A stretch of DNA of 64,000 nt from Sediminibacterium sp. (lineage in GTDB: Bacteria > Bacteroidota > Bacteroidia > Chitinophagales > Chitinophagaceae), in contig NZ_JAHVAA010000011.1 of assembly GCF_019264485.1 (NCBI RefSeq), positions 248,001 to 312,000 of the forward strand, read 5' to 3'. The position numbers and the translations under genes were made by a program. Positions 41,947 to 51,583 of the stretch are shown here, piece by piece. The notes beneath the pieces were generated by a model. That model saw only the letters and a program-made list of their open reading frames with translations, did not search any database and was not told the origin of the DNA. Positions within the stretch are counted from its first letter, which is position 1. Each line of letters opens with the position of its first letter.

Positions 41947-43230
41947 ATGCTCTTTAGCCAGAACCGTGCAACAAAAAAAGATATTCAGGTTGCCATATAT
42001 GCTGCACTGATATGTTTTTTAACCTACGCATCTGTATACGCTTTCCGTAAACCCTTTACCGTAGGTATGTTTAGCGGAGAACGCGATATTTTTGGTCTTG
42101 CGTATAAAGATGCATTGGTTATTTGTCAGGTACTGGGGTACATGTTCAGTAAGTTTTATGGGATAAAGTTTATTTCGGAATTGGCGCATATCGGCAGGGG
42201 GAAATCGGTATTGCTGTTGCTGGGAGTTTCGTGGTGTGCCTTACTGTTGTTTGCAGTGGTGCCATCTCCCTGGAACATCATTTTTCTTTTTGTAAACGGG
42301 TTTCCATTGGGAATGATCTGGGGAATCATTTTTTCCTTTGCGGAAGGACGAAAGGCAACGGATTTTATTGGAGCAGCGTTAGCTGTAAGTTTTATTTTTT
42401 CATCCGGCTTTGTTAAGTCTGTTGCCAAGTGGCTTTTTTTGAACATTGATATAGCAGAAAAGTGGCTGCCTTTTATTACTGGTCTTGTATTTATGTTGCC
42501 AGTTCTTATACTCGTTTATCTCCTCGAACAAATACCACCCCCATCAAAAGCGGATCAGGAACATAAAGTTGTTCGCGTTCCCATGGATCGAAACCAACGA
42601 AAATCATTCTTTAAAAATTTCAGCATAGGTATTGTGTTGCTGATTGTTGTGTATGTTTTTCTGACCATCTTCAGAGATATTCGAGACAATTTTGCGGCAG
42701 ATATGTGGAATGAACTCGGATATGGTAATGAACCAGGTGTATTTACCAATACAGAGATTCCCGTTACCGTTTCAGTATTATTACTTATTAGTGCCATGAT
42801 GTTGATTCGTAATAATCGTAAAGCATTCATTATTACACACTATCTTATTATCGCAGGTTTTTTAGTAGCCGGTATTAGTTCGCTTTTATTTTCTCTCGGC
42901 TTTCTGAATCCTTTCGCATGGATGGTTGCAGTAGGATTGGGGCTATATATGGGTTATATCCCTTTCAATTGTATTTTATTCGACAGAATGATAGCTGCAT
43001 TTGGTACTGCCGGCAATGTTGGATTTTTAATGTACCTGGCCGATTCATTTGGCTATTTAGGCAGTGTTGGTGTTATCGTAATGAAAACAGTGCTTAAAAT
43101 AAAAACGCAATGGACCGATTTATACAGTACTGGTGTGATCTACTTATCGGTGATTGGGATATGTCTTACGATTGCTGCGATGTTTTATTTCATCAAAAAA
43201 CTAAAATCAACAGTAGTATATGAACCATAA
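41947..43230 (+). CDS. DUF5690-family MFS-type transporter
   Basis: 427 aa, about 12 membrane segments. YASVYAFRKPFTVGMFSG near residue 27 and NGFPLGMIWGIIFSFAEGR near 122 fit DUF5690, an MFS-like family related in look to the GlpT/UhpT organophosphate antiporters (shared aFRKPF N-terminal region). In this operon the obvious cargo would be an organophosphonate or its breakdown product crossing the inner membrane; that is inference. Starts 2 bp after the HAD gene and overlaps the FAD gene by 11 bp, so tightly coupled. Confidence 0.8.
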   Translation: MLFSQNRATKKDIQVAIYAALICFLTYASVYAFRKPFTVGMFSGERDIFGLAYKDALVICQVLGYMFSKFYGIKFISELAHIGRGKSVLLLLGVSWCALLLFAVVPSPWNIIFLFVNGFPLGMIWGIIFSFAEGRKATDFIGAALAVSFIFSSGFVKSVAKWLFLNIDIAEKWLPFITGLVFMLPVLILVYLLEQIPPPSKADQEHKVVRVPMDRNQRKSFFKNFSIGIVLLIVVYVFLTIFRDIRDNFAADMWNELGYGNEPGVFTNTEIPVTVSVLLLISAMMLIRNNRKAFIITHYLIIAGFLVAGISSLLFSLGFLNPFAWMVAVGLGLYMGYIPFNCILFDRMIAAFGTAGNVGFLMYLADSFGYLGSVGVIVMKTVLKIKTQWTDLYSTGVIYLSVIGICLTIAAMFYFIKKLKSTVVYEP

Positions 43231-44350
43231 AACAGCCATTGTTGTTGGTGCGGGTATAGTTGGACTGGCAACAGCGAGAGCTTTGTCATTAGCCGGTTAT
43301 AAGGTTACTGTAATTGAAAAGTCTGAGAAGCCTGTAGGTGCTTCTATTCGCAATTTTGGTATGGTGTGGCCCATTGGCCAGCCTGAAGGTTTGCTGTTTA
43401 ACAGGGCTATGCGGAGCAGACAGGTATGGAAAGATATCAGCGATAGTACAGGTATGTGGTATAGTGAGTCGGGAAGCATGCATCTTGCCTACCATGCTGA
43501 TGAATGGCAGGTTTTACAGGAATTGGCAGCCTTGTTTCAGCAGGAAGGCAGACAGGTTTTTTTACTTAGCTCATCCACAATAGCCGCTCGCTTTCCTCAT
43601 GTTCAGCAAAAAGGATTATTGGGTGGATTGTTTAGCAATACAGAATTGATTGTTGATCCAAGAGAAGCAATTGTAACTACTGCCGCATATCTCGAAAATT
43701 TTCTTGATGTACAATTTCTGTATAAAACTCAGGTTGCAAATGTTGAAACAGGAGCAGTGTATATTGGCGATCAAAAAATACTGGCCGATCTGGTATGGGT
43801 TTGTAGTGGGCAGGATTTTGAGACTTTGTTTCCAACTGTTTTTTCAAATCTTCCTATTACCCGGTGCAAGTTACAAATGATGCGTTTTAAATCTTCTGAT
43901 GAAGTAATGAAAATTGGTACTTCGGTTTGCGGAGGTCTGTCACTTATTCATTACAAATCGTTTACAAAAGCTACCGGTTTGCAAAAACTGGAAGAGCGAT
44001 ATAAAGCAGAAATGCAAGCGTATATCAAGTATGGGATACACGTAATGGTTGCTCAAAATGGAAATGGAGAGTTAACAGTTGGAGACTCCCATGAGTATGG
44101 CCATAGCTTCGAACCGTTTGATTCTGCTCATATAAATGAACTAATTTTTTCATATCTGAAACAGATGATGGATTGTTCTTCATGGAAATTGATACAAAGC
44201 TGGAACGGAATCTATCCAAAAATGCAGAATGGCGCAACAGAAATCTGTCTGTCACCTGCTACTGATGTATTTATTCTCAATGGATTGGGCGGAGCCGGGA
44301 TGACACTTTCCTTTGGTCTGGCAGAAGAGATGGTGAAACAGTACGCCTGA
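43220..44350 (+). CDS. TIGR03364-like FAD-dependent oxidoreductase, phosphonate-associated
   Basis: 376 aa, DAO fold. Dinucleotide-binding GAGIVGLATARAL (residues 10-22) and C-terminal LNGLGGAGMTLSFGLAEE. Markers of the phosphonate-linked group are GASIRNFGMVWPIGQPEG and ESGSMHLAYHADEW. Family members are thought to oxidatively deaminate 2-aminoethylphosphonate, N-methylated or hydroxylated forms to the aldehyde used by the adjacent phosphonatase. Gene overlap with the transporter and spacing to the HAD gene support a single pathway. Specificity cannot be read from sequence. Confidence 0.85.
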   Translation: MNHKTAIVVGAGIVGLATARALSLAGYKVTVIEKSEKPVGASIRNFGMVWPIGQPEGLLFNRAMRSRQVWKDISDSTGMWYSESGSMHLAYHADEWQVLQELAALFQQEGRQVFLLSSSTIAARFPHVQQKGLLGGLFSNTELIVDPREAIVTTAAYLENFLDVQFLYKTQVANVETGAVYIGDQKILADLVWVCSGQDFETLFPTVFSNLPITRCKLQMMRFKSSDEVMKIGTSVCGGLSLIHYKSFTKATGLQKLEERYKAEMQAYIKYGIHVMVAQNGNGELTVGDSHEYGHSFEPFDSAHINELIFSYLKQMMDCSSWKLIQSWNGIYPKMQNGATEICLSPATDVFILNGLGGAGMTLSFGLAEEMVKQYA

Positions 44351-44452
44351 TCCTAATATGAACTTATTATTAAGAAATTGTAAACTGGCGAAGGTGAAAC
44401 GCCGAAAGATTAACATTGCGCTCCATCCATTTGCTGACTTCAACTGCTTACC

Positions 44453-44824
44453 ATGACTACTATTGTAAATGATAAAGGAGAAACGGTTGCTTATTTGTAT
44501 CTGACAATCATCCTTGATGTTAGTCAATCAAAAGTCCTTGGTTTAATATTAGGTAATTGTGTATTTGGTCAGCATACTGCTCCTATCGGAAAATTCTTCA
44601 AAGACACTTTCAGGAAGCAAAATGGAAAAATAGTGGCCAAACTGGGAAAGGAAGTTTTCCCCAAAAAACCGGCAGATGAAAAAAAGGTTCTGGCAGATGC
44701 ATGGTCCATGCTTAGTAATGTGAGAGAACATGTTTGTATGTGGGTTGAAGAAAATGAAAAATGGACACAGGAAAACTTTATCAGTTTTTTAGCAGTAGAG
44801 GAAAGTGTGGCTATTGCAGTTTAA
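44453..44824 (+). CDS. Conserved hypothetical protein
   Basis: 123 aa, no signal peptide. Resembles an uncharacterised Bacteroidota family with an N-terminal KGETVAYLYLTIIL strand pair and a LGNCVFGQHTAPIGKFF motif, then a Lys-rich middle and a helical VREHVCMWVEENEKW ending. Lies 102 bp after the FAD gene, before SusC2. The GNCVFG core suggests a small beta fold; no catalytic motif recognised. It may be unrelated to phosphonate use. Confidence 0.6.
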   Translation: MTTIVNDKGETVAYLYLTIILDVSQSKVLGLILGNCVFGQHTAPIGKFFKDTFRKQNGKIVAKLGKEVFPKKPADEKKVLADAWSMLSNVREHVCMWVEENEKWTQENFISFLAVEESVAIAV

Positions 44825-45290
44825 TATGGAATGAAAATGCTGCTGATTTTAGACCTCCGGCATGTTAATACGCTTAATCTCTTTTACTAAGAATTTATCT
44901 TTCTGGTTAAATTAAACATTCTCAATAACTAAACTGTAACTCTAAGTTTACTTTGGATCAAATAGATATAATCCAGACCTGCTCTTGCATTTGCAATGTT
45001 AGTACTGCTAAGTTTAAAGAAACAGTTGAAGGCGGAATGATTTATTTGTGAATAAATCCTGAATAAACCAACTAAGCTATAAAAAAATAACTTTTACATC
45101 ATTATTACTTGGTATATAGTTCTGGTAGTTGATTTTTCTCTTATATCATTAAATTAAACTGTTAAGTTGAACTCTTTATTACCAATAGTTTATCTTACTA
45201 TGAAGAAATGTTCATGGAATCATTAAATTTCCCGGGACCTGTATTTCTTGCTTAACAAAACAGAAACATTTGCAGTCTTAAAAACTGTTT
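44825..45290. other. AT-rich intergenic region upstream of SusC2
   Basis: 466 bp without a gene. Several TTTG-rich stretches (for example TACTTTGG near 44949 and TTATTTGTG near 45040) loosely resemble Bacteroidota promoter elements, but none has both boxes at proper spacing. The second transport operon probably starts here. No strong hairpin seen. Confidence 0.4.
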
Positions 45291-48200
45291 ATGAAATCTG
45301 TATCTACCCCCTTTCCTCAAAAACTATTGCTATTGCTGTGTTTATTAACAGCTTCAGCATTTGTACAAGCACAAACTGTAAAAGGTATTGTAAAAGACAG
45401 TGCATCAAATCCATTGGTTGGTGCCACTGTTCAGTTAAAAGGTGCATCTGTAAAAACCGCTACCATCAACGATGGCTCATTTGTATTGAACCTGCAGGGA
45501 GTTTCGTTGGTTAATGCTGTATTACAGATTAGCTATACCGGTTATGAAAATTTAGAAATACCTGTAAAAGGACTCGATAACCTGTCTATTCTGCTAACAG
45601 AGAAAAAAGAAGTGCTTCAGGAAGTTGTTGTAACAGCATTAGGTATCAGGAGAGAAGAAAAGTCGTTAGGATATGCGGCGCAAACAGTGAAGGAGAATGC
45701 TGTGAAAGATGCCAAAACCAATAACTGGGTAAATACCTTATCAGGTAAAGTGGCAGGTTTAAATATTCAGGGAACAGGGTCTGGCCCGATGGGTTCTTCA
45801 CGTGTAACCCTTCGCGGAGAAAATTCTTTGAACCTCGACAATAATCAGGCGTTGATTATTATTGATGGTGTTCCGGTTAGTAGCAGGATTACCGGAACAG
45901 GTTACAATTCTCACCTTGCCGCAGATGGTCCCGTTGACTTTGGCTCTGGTTTATCAGATATCAACCCCGACGATATAGATAAAATAACAGTGTTAAAAGG
46001 TCCCGGCGCAACAGCTTTATATGGTAGTCGTGCAGCAGGTGGTGCCATTATTATCACAACAAAATCTGGTCAGCGTACAGACAAGGGCATTGGTGTTACA
46101 TTTAATACCAACGTGAGTATTGATCAGGTAAACCGCTGGCCCGATTACCAGTTTGAATATGGTGAAGGAAGAACCAGTGCTTATTATTCTTATCTCGACG
46201 GAGCTGATGGTCCGAATACCAGCACAGGTGTTGCGGCAGGTAGAGCCTGGGGACCTCGTTTTAACGGGCAACAATATTTTCAATACAACCCTGCTGCGCC
46301 TGATGGAAGACCAACTGTAAGAACACCATGGGTGGCGCATAAAGATTATATCTCAGGTTTTTTTAAGACAGGAGTTACTGTATCTAACAGTATTTCTATG
46401 GAAGGAGGAAATGATAAAGGATCGGCTCGTTTGTCGCTCACACATTTAAAAAACGACTGGATACTTCCCAATACAGGATTTGAAAGGATCAATGCTGCAT
46501 TGTCTGTTTCACAGAAAATATCGGACCGTTTAAAAATTACCGGTAAGGTAAACTATACCAATAAGCACAGTGATAACCTGCCTACTGCTGGTTACAATAA
46601 CCAGACTATCATGTATTTTCTGATTATTGGAACAGCACCTAATATCAGACCTGAATGGTTTAAACCTTATTGGGAACCCGGACTGACAGGTGTAAAGCAG
46701 AAAAATCCATTTAATCCCGGCCCTGATAATCCCTACCTCGATTTGTATGAAATGCTGAACAAGATGAACAAACATGGGGTAATTGGAAATATAGCAGCAA
46801 ACTACACCATCAATAAAAAACTTGAATTAATGGTTCGTGCAGGTACCGATATGTCTTTTGAATTTCGTTCACAACAGCGACCATTCAGTATGACAAAATA
46901 CCCGCGTGGCATGTATCGTGAACAGAATGTTTTCAACTATGAGATGAATGCCGACTTTCTGTTGACTTATAAAGACAGGATAAATGATGATATTAATTAC
47001 ACAGTTTCAGGCGGAGCCAATGCTATGCGTCAGACATATGATTTCTCTGGAGCTTATGCTGATCAACTTTCACAGCCTGCCATTTACCAGGTGTCTAATA
47101 GCCTGGATCCAGCTGTAGTAGATGCAGTAAAATCAAAAAAAGCAATTAATAGTGTTTATGGAGCTGCACAATTTTCATATAAGGAGCAGGTGTTTGTTGA
47201 CCTGACAGGAAGGAATGACTGGTCGAGTACTTTACCTTTTAAAAACAATTCATTCTTTTATCCTTCTGTAAGCACAAGCTTTTTACTAAGCGACATGTTT
47301 ACACTGCCTTCGAAAATATCATTTGCTAAATTCAGGGCATCATGGGCACAGGTTGGTAATGATACCAGACCTTATCAGACCGATAAATACTACGATCGTA
47401 TTTATGGTAACAGTTTTACCAACCCATCTACATTATTCAATACAGATCTTAAACCTGAAATCACTACCAGTTATGAAGCCGGACTTGATCTTCGTTTTTT
47501 TAAAGGAAGACTTGGGATTGACATAGCTATGTATGATAACAAAAGCCGTAACCAGATATTGGCTATTCCATTAGATCCTGTATCTGGTTATTCAAGTGCT
47601 CTGGTAAATGCTGGTTTAATCAACAGTAAGGGGATTGAGTTGACCGTAACAGGTAAACCCATAGTTCGTAAAAATTTCGCATGGGTTACTACACTTACGT
47701 GGAGCCGTAACAGAAGTTATGTTCGAGAATTGGCAGCAGGTATTACCAATCAGATCATTTATAGTCATGGTAGCAATGTGAGTATCGAAGCCCGGGTTGG
47801 TGGAAGAATGGGTGACTTGTACGGCAGAGGTTTTCAGCGAACAGCTGATGGACAAATCATCTACTCAACCAACGGCTTGCCTGCGCCACTTGATCCTGTT
47901 GCAAAGAAATGGGGTAATGCTTTTGCAGACTGGAAAGCAGGTTTAATGAACGAGTTTACTGTTGGAAATTTCAGGATAAGTATTCTGTTGGATGGCCAGA
48001 AAGGTGGAAGCATGTATTCTCAAACCAACCACAAGAATAATACACTTGGAAAAACAAAAGTAACCCTGCCGGGAAGAGACAATGGAATAGTAGGTGATGG
48101 AGTGGTATTCAACAATGGAACAGGCAAATATGAAAAGAATGCAGTGAATGTTGCTGCCAGTTCTTACTACGATAATATTTATGCCATCAGCAATGCAGAG

Positions 48201-48461
48201 ATGAATATTTTCGACGCCTCCTTCCTGAAGCTCAGGGAAGCCAGGGTAGAATTCAATCTGCCAAAGAAAGCGTTGGCTAAAATTGGTATCAGACAAACAA
48301 GCGTTGCTGTTTATGGACGCGACCTGTTTAATATTACCAGCTTCCCGGGTTTTGATCCGGAAGGAGGTAACCTTAATAGTGGGACACTGACACCGGGTGT
48401 TGAACTGACACAGTTTCCATCTACCAGAAACATGGGTGTAAACCTCACTTTTAAATTCTAA
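45291..48461 (+). CDS. SusC/RagA-family TonB-linked outer-membrane receptor 2
   Basis: 1056 aa. Signal peptide ending AFVQAQ, carboxypeptidase-like domain (VKGIVKDSASNPLVGATVQL), plug with QEVVVTALGIRREEKSLGY, IIIDGVPVSSR, VLKGPGATALYGSRAAGGA, and barrel ending MGVNLTFKF. Same architecture as SusC1 with matching segments along the whole length, so an ancient duplication. SusD2 follows after 20 bp. It may import a different form of the same class of compound. Confidence 0.95.
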   Translation: MKSVSTPFPQKLLLLLCLLTASAFVQAQTVKGIVKDSASNPLVGATVQLKGASVKTATINDGSFVLNLQGVSLVNAVLQISYTGYENLEIPVKGLDNLSILLTEKKEVLQEVVVTALGIRREEKSLGYAAQTVKENAVKDAKTNNWVNTLSGKVAGLNIQGTGSGPMGSSRVTLRGENSLNLDNNQALIIIDGVPVSSRITGTGYNSHLAADGPVDFGSGLSDINPDDIDKITVLKGPGATALYGSRAAGGAIIITTKSGQRTDKGIGVTFNTNVSIDQVNRWPDYQFEYGEGRTSAYYSYLDGADGPNTSTGVAAGRAWGPRFNGQQYFQYNPAAPDGRPTVRTPWVAHKDYISGFFKTGVTVSNSISMEGGNDKGSARLSLTHLKNDWILPNTGFERINAALSVSQKISDRLKITGKVNYTNKHSDNLPTAGYNNQTIMYFLIIGTAPNIRPEWFKPYWEPGLTGVKQKNPFNPGPDNPYLDLYEMLNKMNKHGVIGNIAANYTINKKLELMVRAGTDMSFEFRSQQRPFSMTKYPRGMYREQNVFNYEMNADFLLTYKDRINDDINYTVSGGANAMRQTYDFSGAYADQLSQPAIYQVSNSLDPAVVDAVKSKKAINSVYGAAQFSYKEQVFVDLTGRNDWSSTLPFKNNSFFYPSVSTSFLLSDMFTLPSKISFAKFRASWAQVGNDTRPYQTDKYYDRIYGNSFTNPSTLFNTDLKPEITTSYEAGLDLRFFKGRLGIDIAMYDNKSRNQILAIPLDPVSGYSSALVNAGLINSKGIELTVTGKPIVRKNFAWVTTLTWSRNRSYVRELAAGITNQIIYSHGSNVSIEARVGGRMGDLYGRGFQRTADGQIIYSTNGLPAPLDPVAKKWGNAFADWKAGLMNEFTVGNFRISILLDGQKGGSMYSQTNHKNNTLGKTKVTLPGRDNGIVGDGVVFNNGTGKYEKNAVNVAASSYYDNIYAISNAEMNIFDASFLKLREARVEFNLPKKALAKIGIRQTSVAVYGRDLFNITSFPGFDPEGGNLNSGTLTPGVELTQFPSTRNMGVNLTFKF

Positions 48462-48481
48462 TCCCGACAAAATCATTCAAT

Positions 48482-49966
48482 ATGAAAAAGTATTCATTCA
48501 ACTATTATATTCTGCTGCTCGTAGTAATGCTGATGAGTAGCTGTGCAAAAAATTTTGAATCTCTGAACACAGATCCTAATAGACCCAAAGAAGTGAACCC
48601 CGGTGTAATGCTTGGGCAGCTTCAATACAGGATCGTAAGTTCAGCTGTTACCTCTTCCAGAAATTTCACTCATGAACTGATGCAGGTAGATGCACCTCGT
48701 TCCAGCCCTGGTGGCACAGGATTGCATCGGTATGTTGTGAATCCCGGAGCAGGTGTCTGGAGTAATTTTTATGCGTACTTAACCGATATAGAAGATATCT
48801 ATCGCATAGCTGATGACTTAAACGAGCCCAACTATAAGGCAATAGCGCTGATCTATAAATCATGGGCCTATTCTATACTAACCGATTTATATGGAGATGT
48901 TCCTTTCAGTGAAGCCACCAAAGCAACAGATGGAAATTTTCAACCAGCATTCGATAAACAAAAAGATATCTATACCAGAATATTAGCTGATCTGGAAACT
49001 GCAAATGAACTGATCAATACAGGTAAAGCGCTTACTTATGGAGGCGATATTTTATACAATGCAAATGCTTTATCGGGTTCAGTTAACCCCGGTATGGTAA
49101 AATGGAAACGTTTTGGTAATTCATTAAAGCTCCGGTTACTAGTAAGAATATCTAAGCGTAATGATGAAGTAAATGTAAATAACCAGATCAATGCCATGCT
49201 GGCCGATCCAGTAAAGTACCCAATGTTTGTAGTAAATGGCGACGAAGCAATACTTAAGTTCACCGGATCATTTCCTTATTTCAATCCATATTACAATGCA
49301 AGGCAGTTAGATTGGAGAGATGGTACATATTTTACAAAATTCTTTATGGATAAAATGAATGCCGATAATGATCCGAGAAGAACATTATGGAGCACGACAG
49401 TAACCGTAGGGGGTGTTCCCTCATATGTTGGTATTGAAAGCGGATACCCTGTAACTACTGAATACCAGGTAGGACGTAATTCAAGTTATAATGATGTATT
49501 AAAAACATATGTCCCTATGGGTATTATGATGACCCTTGCGGAACTGGAATTTATTAAAGCAGAGCTGGCGGTAAAAGGTTTTGCAACCGGTAAAACTGCC
49601 AAACAACATTACGATGCGGGTATAACTGCTTCCATGGCTCAATGGGGACTCACTTTACCTGCAGGGTACCTTAACCAGCCCGGTGTGGTATATGATGCAA
49701 CTGCATCAACCGCCCAGCAATTGGAGCGAATTATGTTGCAGAAATATTACGCGTACTTTTTTGTGGATTATCAGTCATGGTTTGAAAAGAGAAGAACAGG
49801 ATATCCTGTTCTTCCCAGAGGTACTGGTATCCCTGCTGAAAATAAATTTCCAAGTCGTGTGCCTTATCCAACTTATTTGCAATCACTCAATGCAGCAAAC
49901 CTGGCTAAAGCCATCACATCAATGGGTGGAGATAATAGCGATATAAAAGTATGGTGGGAGAAATAA
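48482..49966 (+). CDS. SusD/RagB-type outer-membrane lipoprotein 2
   Basis: 494 aa. Lipobox MSSC (VVMLMSSCAKNFESLNTDPN). Shared with SusD1: IYKSWAYSILTDLYGDVPFS, KQKDIYTRILADLETAN, WKRFGNSLKLRLLVRISKR and WFEKRRTGYPV. Binding lid for SusC2. The phosphodiesterase gene starts 21 bp downstream, making a SusC-SusD-enzyme transcription unit typical of polymer or conjugate utilisation loci. Confidence 0.95.
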   Translation: MKKYSFNYYILLLVVMLMSSCAKNFESLNTDPNRPKEVNPGVMLGQLQYRIVSSAVTSSRNFTHELMQVDAPRSSPGGTGLHRYVVNPGAGVWSNFYAYLTDIEDIYRIADDLNEPNYKAIALIYKSWAYSILTDLYGDVPFSEATKATDGNFQPAFDKQKDIYTRILADLETANELINTGKALTYGGDILYNANALSGSVNPGMVKWKRFGNSLKLRLLVRISKRNDEVNVNNQINAMLADPVKYPMFVVNGDEAILKFTGSFPYFNPYYNARQLDWRDGTYFTKFFMDKMNADNDPRRTLWSTTVTVGGVPSYVGIESGYPVTTEYQVGRNSSYNDVLKTYVPMGIMMTLAELEFIKAELAVKGFATGKTAKQHYDAGITASMAQWGLTLPAGYLNQPGVVYDATASTAQQLERIMLQKYYAYFFVDYQSWFEKRRTGYPVLPRGTGIPAENKFPSRVPYPTYLQSLNAANLAKAITSMGGDNSDIKVWWEK

Positions 49967-49987
49967 AATCATTTAAATCATCACAGT

Positions 49988-51517
49988 ATGAAAAAGAATA
50001 GCTTATTTATAATGGTGTTGCTTACTTGCCTGCAAGTGACAGCACAAGTAGATACTTCCATTAAAACCCTGATTGTTTTTTTTGACGGATTAAGACCTGA
50101 TTATATAACCCCTGAACTGATGCCTAATGTATATGCATTCAGTAAACGAGGGTCATATGGAAAGCAGCATCACAGCGTGTTTCCAACAGTAACGCGTGTA
50201 AATTCTTCATCTTATTCAACAGGAAGCTATCCCGGAACAAACGGTATTATGGGTAATACGGTTTATTTTCCGCAGGTAAATCCGGTAAAAGGGTTAAATA
50301 CAGGAGACGCTGCAGAACTGAATAAAATTGCTGCTGCAACAAACGACCGTTTATTAACAGCCGTCTCATTAGGGGAAGCATTGGAATCTGTAGGACAAAG
50401 AATGATGGTATTCAGTTCAGGTTCAACAGGGCAGGCATTATTGCAAAACCATAAAGTAGGAAATGGTGCCATAGTAAATACATCTATGATATTGCCGGCA
50501 TCTTTTAAAGATGAGTTGGTAAATGTGCTGGGCCCTATTCCGGCACATGGTAAACCCAATAGCGCACAGCATAAATGGATTACTGATGCGTTACTGCAAT
50601 ATGGATTTGTAAAAAATGGCCCCTTGGTAAATGCCATCTGGTATTCTGATCCTGATGGTGCGGCTCATAGCGATGGCATTGGTTCGGTTGCAGCCAACGC
50701 CTCAATTAAATCAGTAGATGAGCAGTTTGGGAGAATCATAACTGCATTAGACGAAAAAGGAATGCGTAATAAAGTAAATATTATTATATCAACCGACCAT
50801 GGCTTTGTAACCAAGGCGGGTAAACTGGGTGTAGCGGATTTCCTGATTCAGAAAGGAATAAAAAAAGACCGTGAGTCAGATGATATTGTAGCTGCAGAAG
50901 GGGCACTTTATGTAAAAAATCATGATCCGGAACTTATTCGTAAAGTAGTAACAGCTTTGCAACAGGAAGAATGGGTAGGGGCCATATTTACAAAAGCAGA
51001 TAAAACAGGAAGTATGAAAGGTTGGATTCCGGGTACACTTTCTTTTGATGCCATTCACTGGAACCATCCTGAGAGAACAGCCGATATTCTGGTTGATGAA
51101 AACTGGAATGACGCAAAGAATAGCACTGGCTATGCAGGCACAAGTTATGCACGCGGAGTAGCCGGGCATGGGGGCTTTAGTCCATATGAAGTTCATATAG
51201 CCTTGCTCGCTGATGGACCTTCATTTAAAAAAGCATTTGAGGGTAATCTGCCAACTTCAAATGTAGATATAGCACCAACGGTTTTATCTATTCATCATAT
51301 TCCTGCCCCATCAACTATGAAGGGCAGAGCATTTTCAGAGTTGTTGATAGGTTCAAAAGCGCCACCGGCAACTGTAAAGAAAGGACGTGTTGAAACCAGT
51401 ACAGTGGTAGGAGGTATTACTTATAAACTGCTGCTCGATATAAGTACTATCGGTAAATATCGTTATATCAATTATGCTAAAACAGAAAGAACTACTGACC
51501 TGTCGATGGGTAAATAG
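49988..51517 (+). CDS. Exported NPP-type phosphodiesterase / phosphonohydrolase
   Basis: 509 aa. Signal peptide ending QVTAQ (residue 20). Alkaline-phosphatase superfamily, nucleotide pyrophosphatase/phosphodiesterase branch: VFFDGLRPDY (metal Asp 33), FPTVTRVNSSSYSTGSYPG with the likely Thr 69 nucleophile, WYSDPDGAAHSDG and ISTDHGF metal ligands, and GHGGFSP near 395. The branch includes phosphonate monoester and phosphonoacetate hydrolases. Placed with SusCD2, it could free aminophosphonates from lipid or glycan phosphodiesters outside the inner membrane. Specificity is inferred from context only. Confidence 0.82.
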   Translation: MKKNSLFIMVLLTCLQVTAQVDTSIKTLIVFFDGLRPDYITPELMPNVYAFSKRGSYGKQHHSVFPTVTRVNSSSYSTGSYPGTNGIMGNTVYFPQVNPVKGLNTGDAAELNKIAAATNDRLLTAVSLGEALESVGQRMMVFSSGSTGQALLQNHKVGNGAIVNTSMILPASFKDELVNVLGPIPAHGKPNSAQHKWITDALLQYGFVKNGPLVNAIWYSDPDGAAHSDGIGSVAANASIKSVDEQFGRIITALDEKGMRNKVNIIISTDHGFVTKAGKLGVADFLIQKGIKKDRESDDIVAAEGALYVKNHDPELIRKVVTALQQEEWVGAIFTKADKTGSMKGWIPGTLSFDAIHWNHPERTADILVDENWNDAKNSTGYAGTSYARGVAGHGGFSPYEVHIALLADGPSFKKAFEGNLPTSNVDIAPTVLSIHHIPAPSTMKGRAFSELLIGSKAPPATVKKGRVETSTVVGGITYKLLLDISTIGKYRYINYAKTERTTDLSMGK

Positions 51518-51525
51518 TAAATACT

Positions 51526-51569
51526 AATAAAAATGCGCCTGCTGATATTATTGCAGGCGCATTTTTATT
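51526..51569. terminator. Bidirectional intrinsic terminator
   Basis: AATAAAAATGCGCCTGC (51526-51542) and GCAGGCGCATTTTTATT (51553-51569), a perfect 17-bp inverted repeat with T-runs on both strands, between the convergent NPP and alcohol dehydrogenase genes. Confidence 0.92.
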
Positions 51570-51583
51570 TTAAGGACGAAAGA

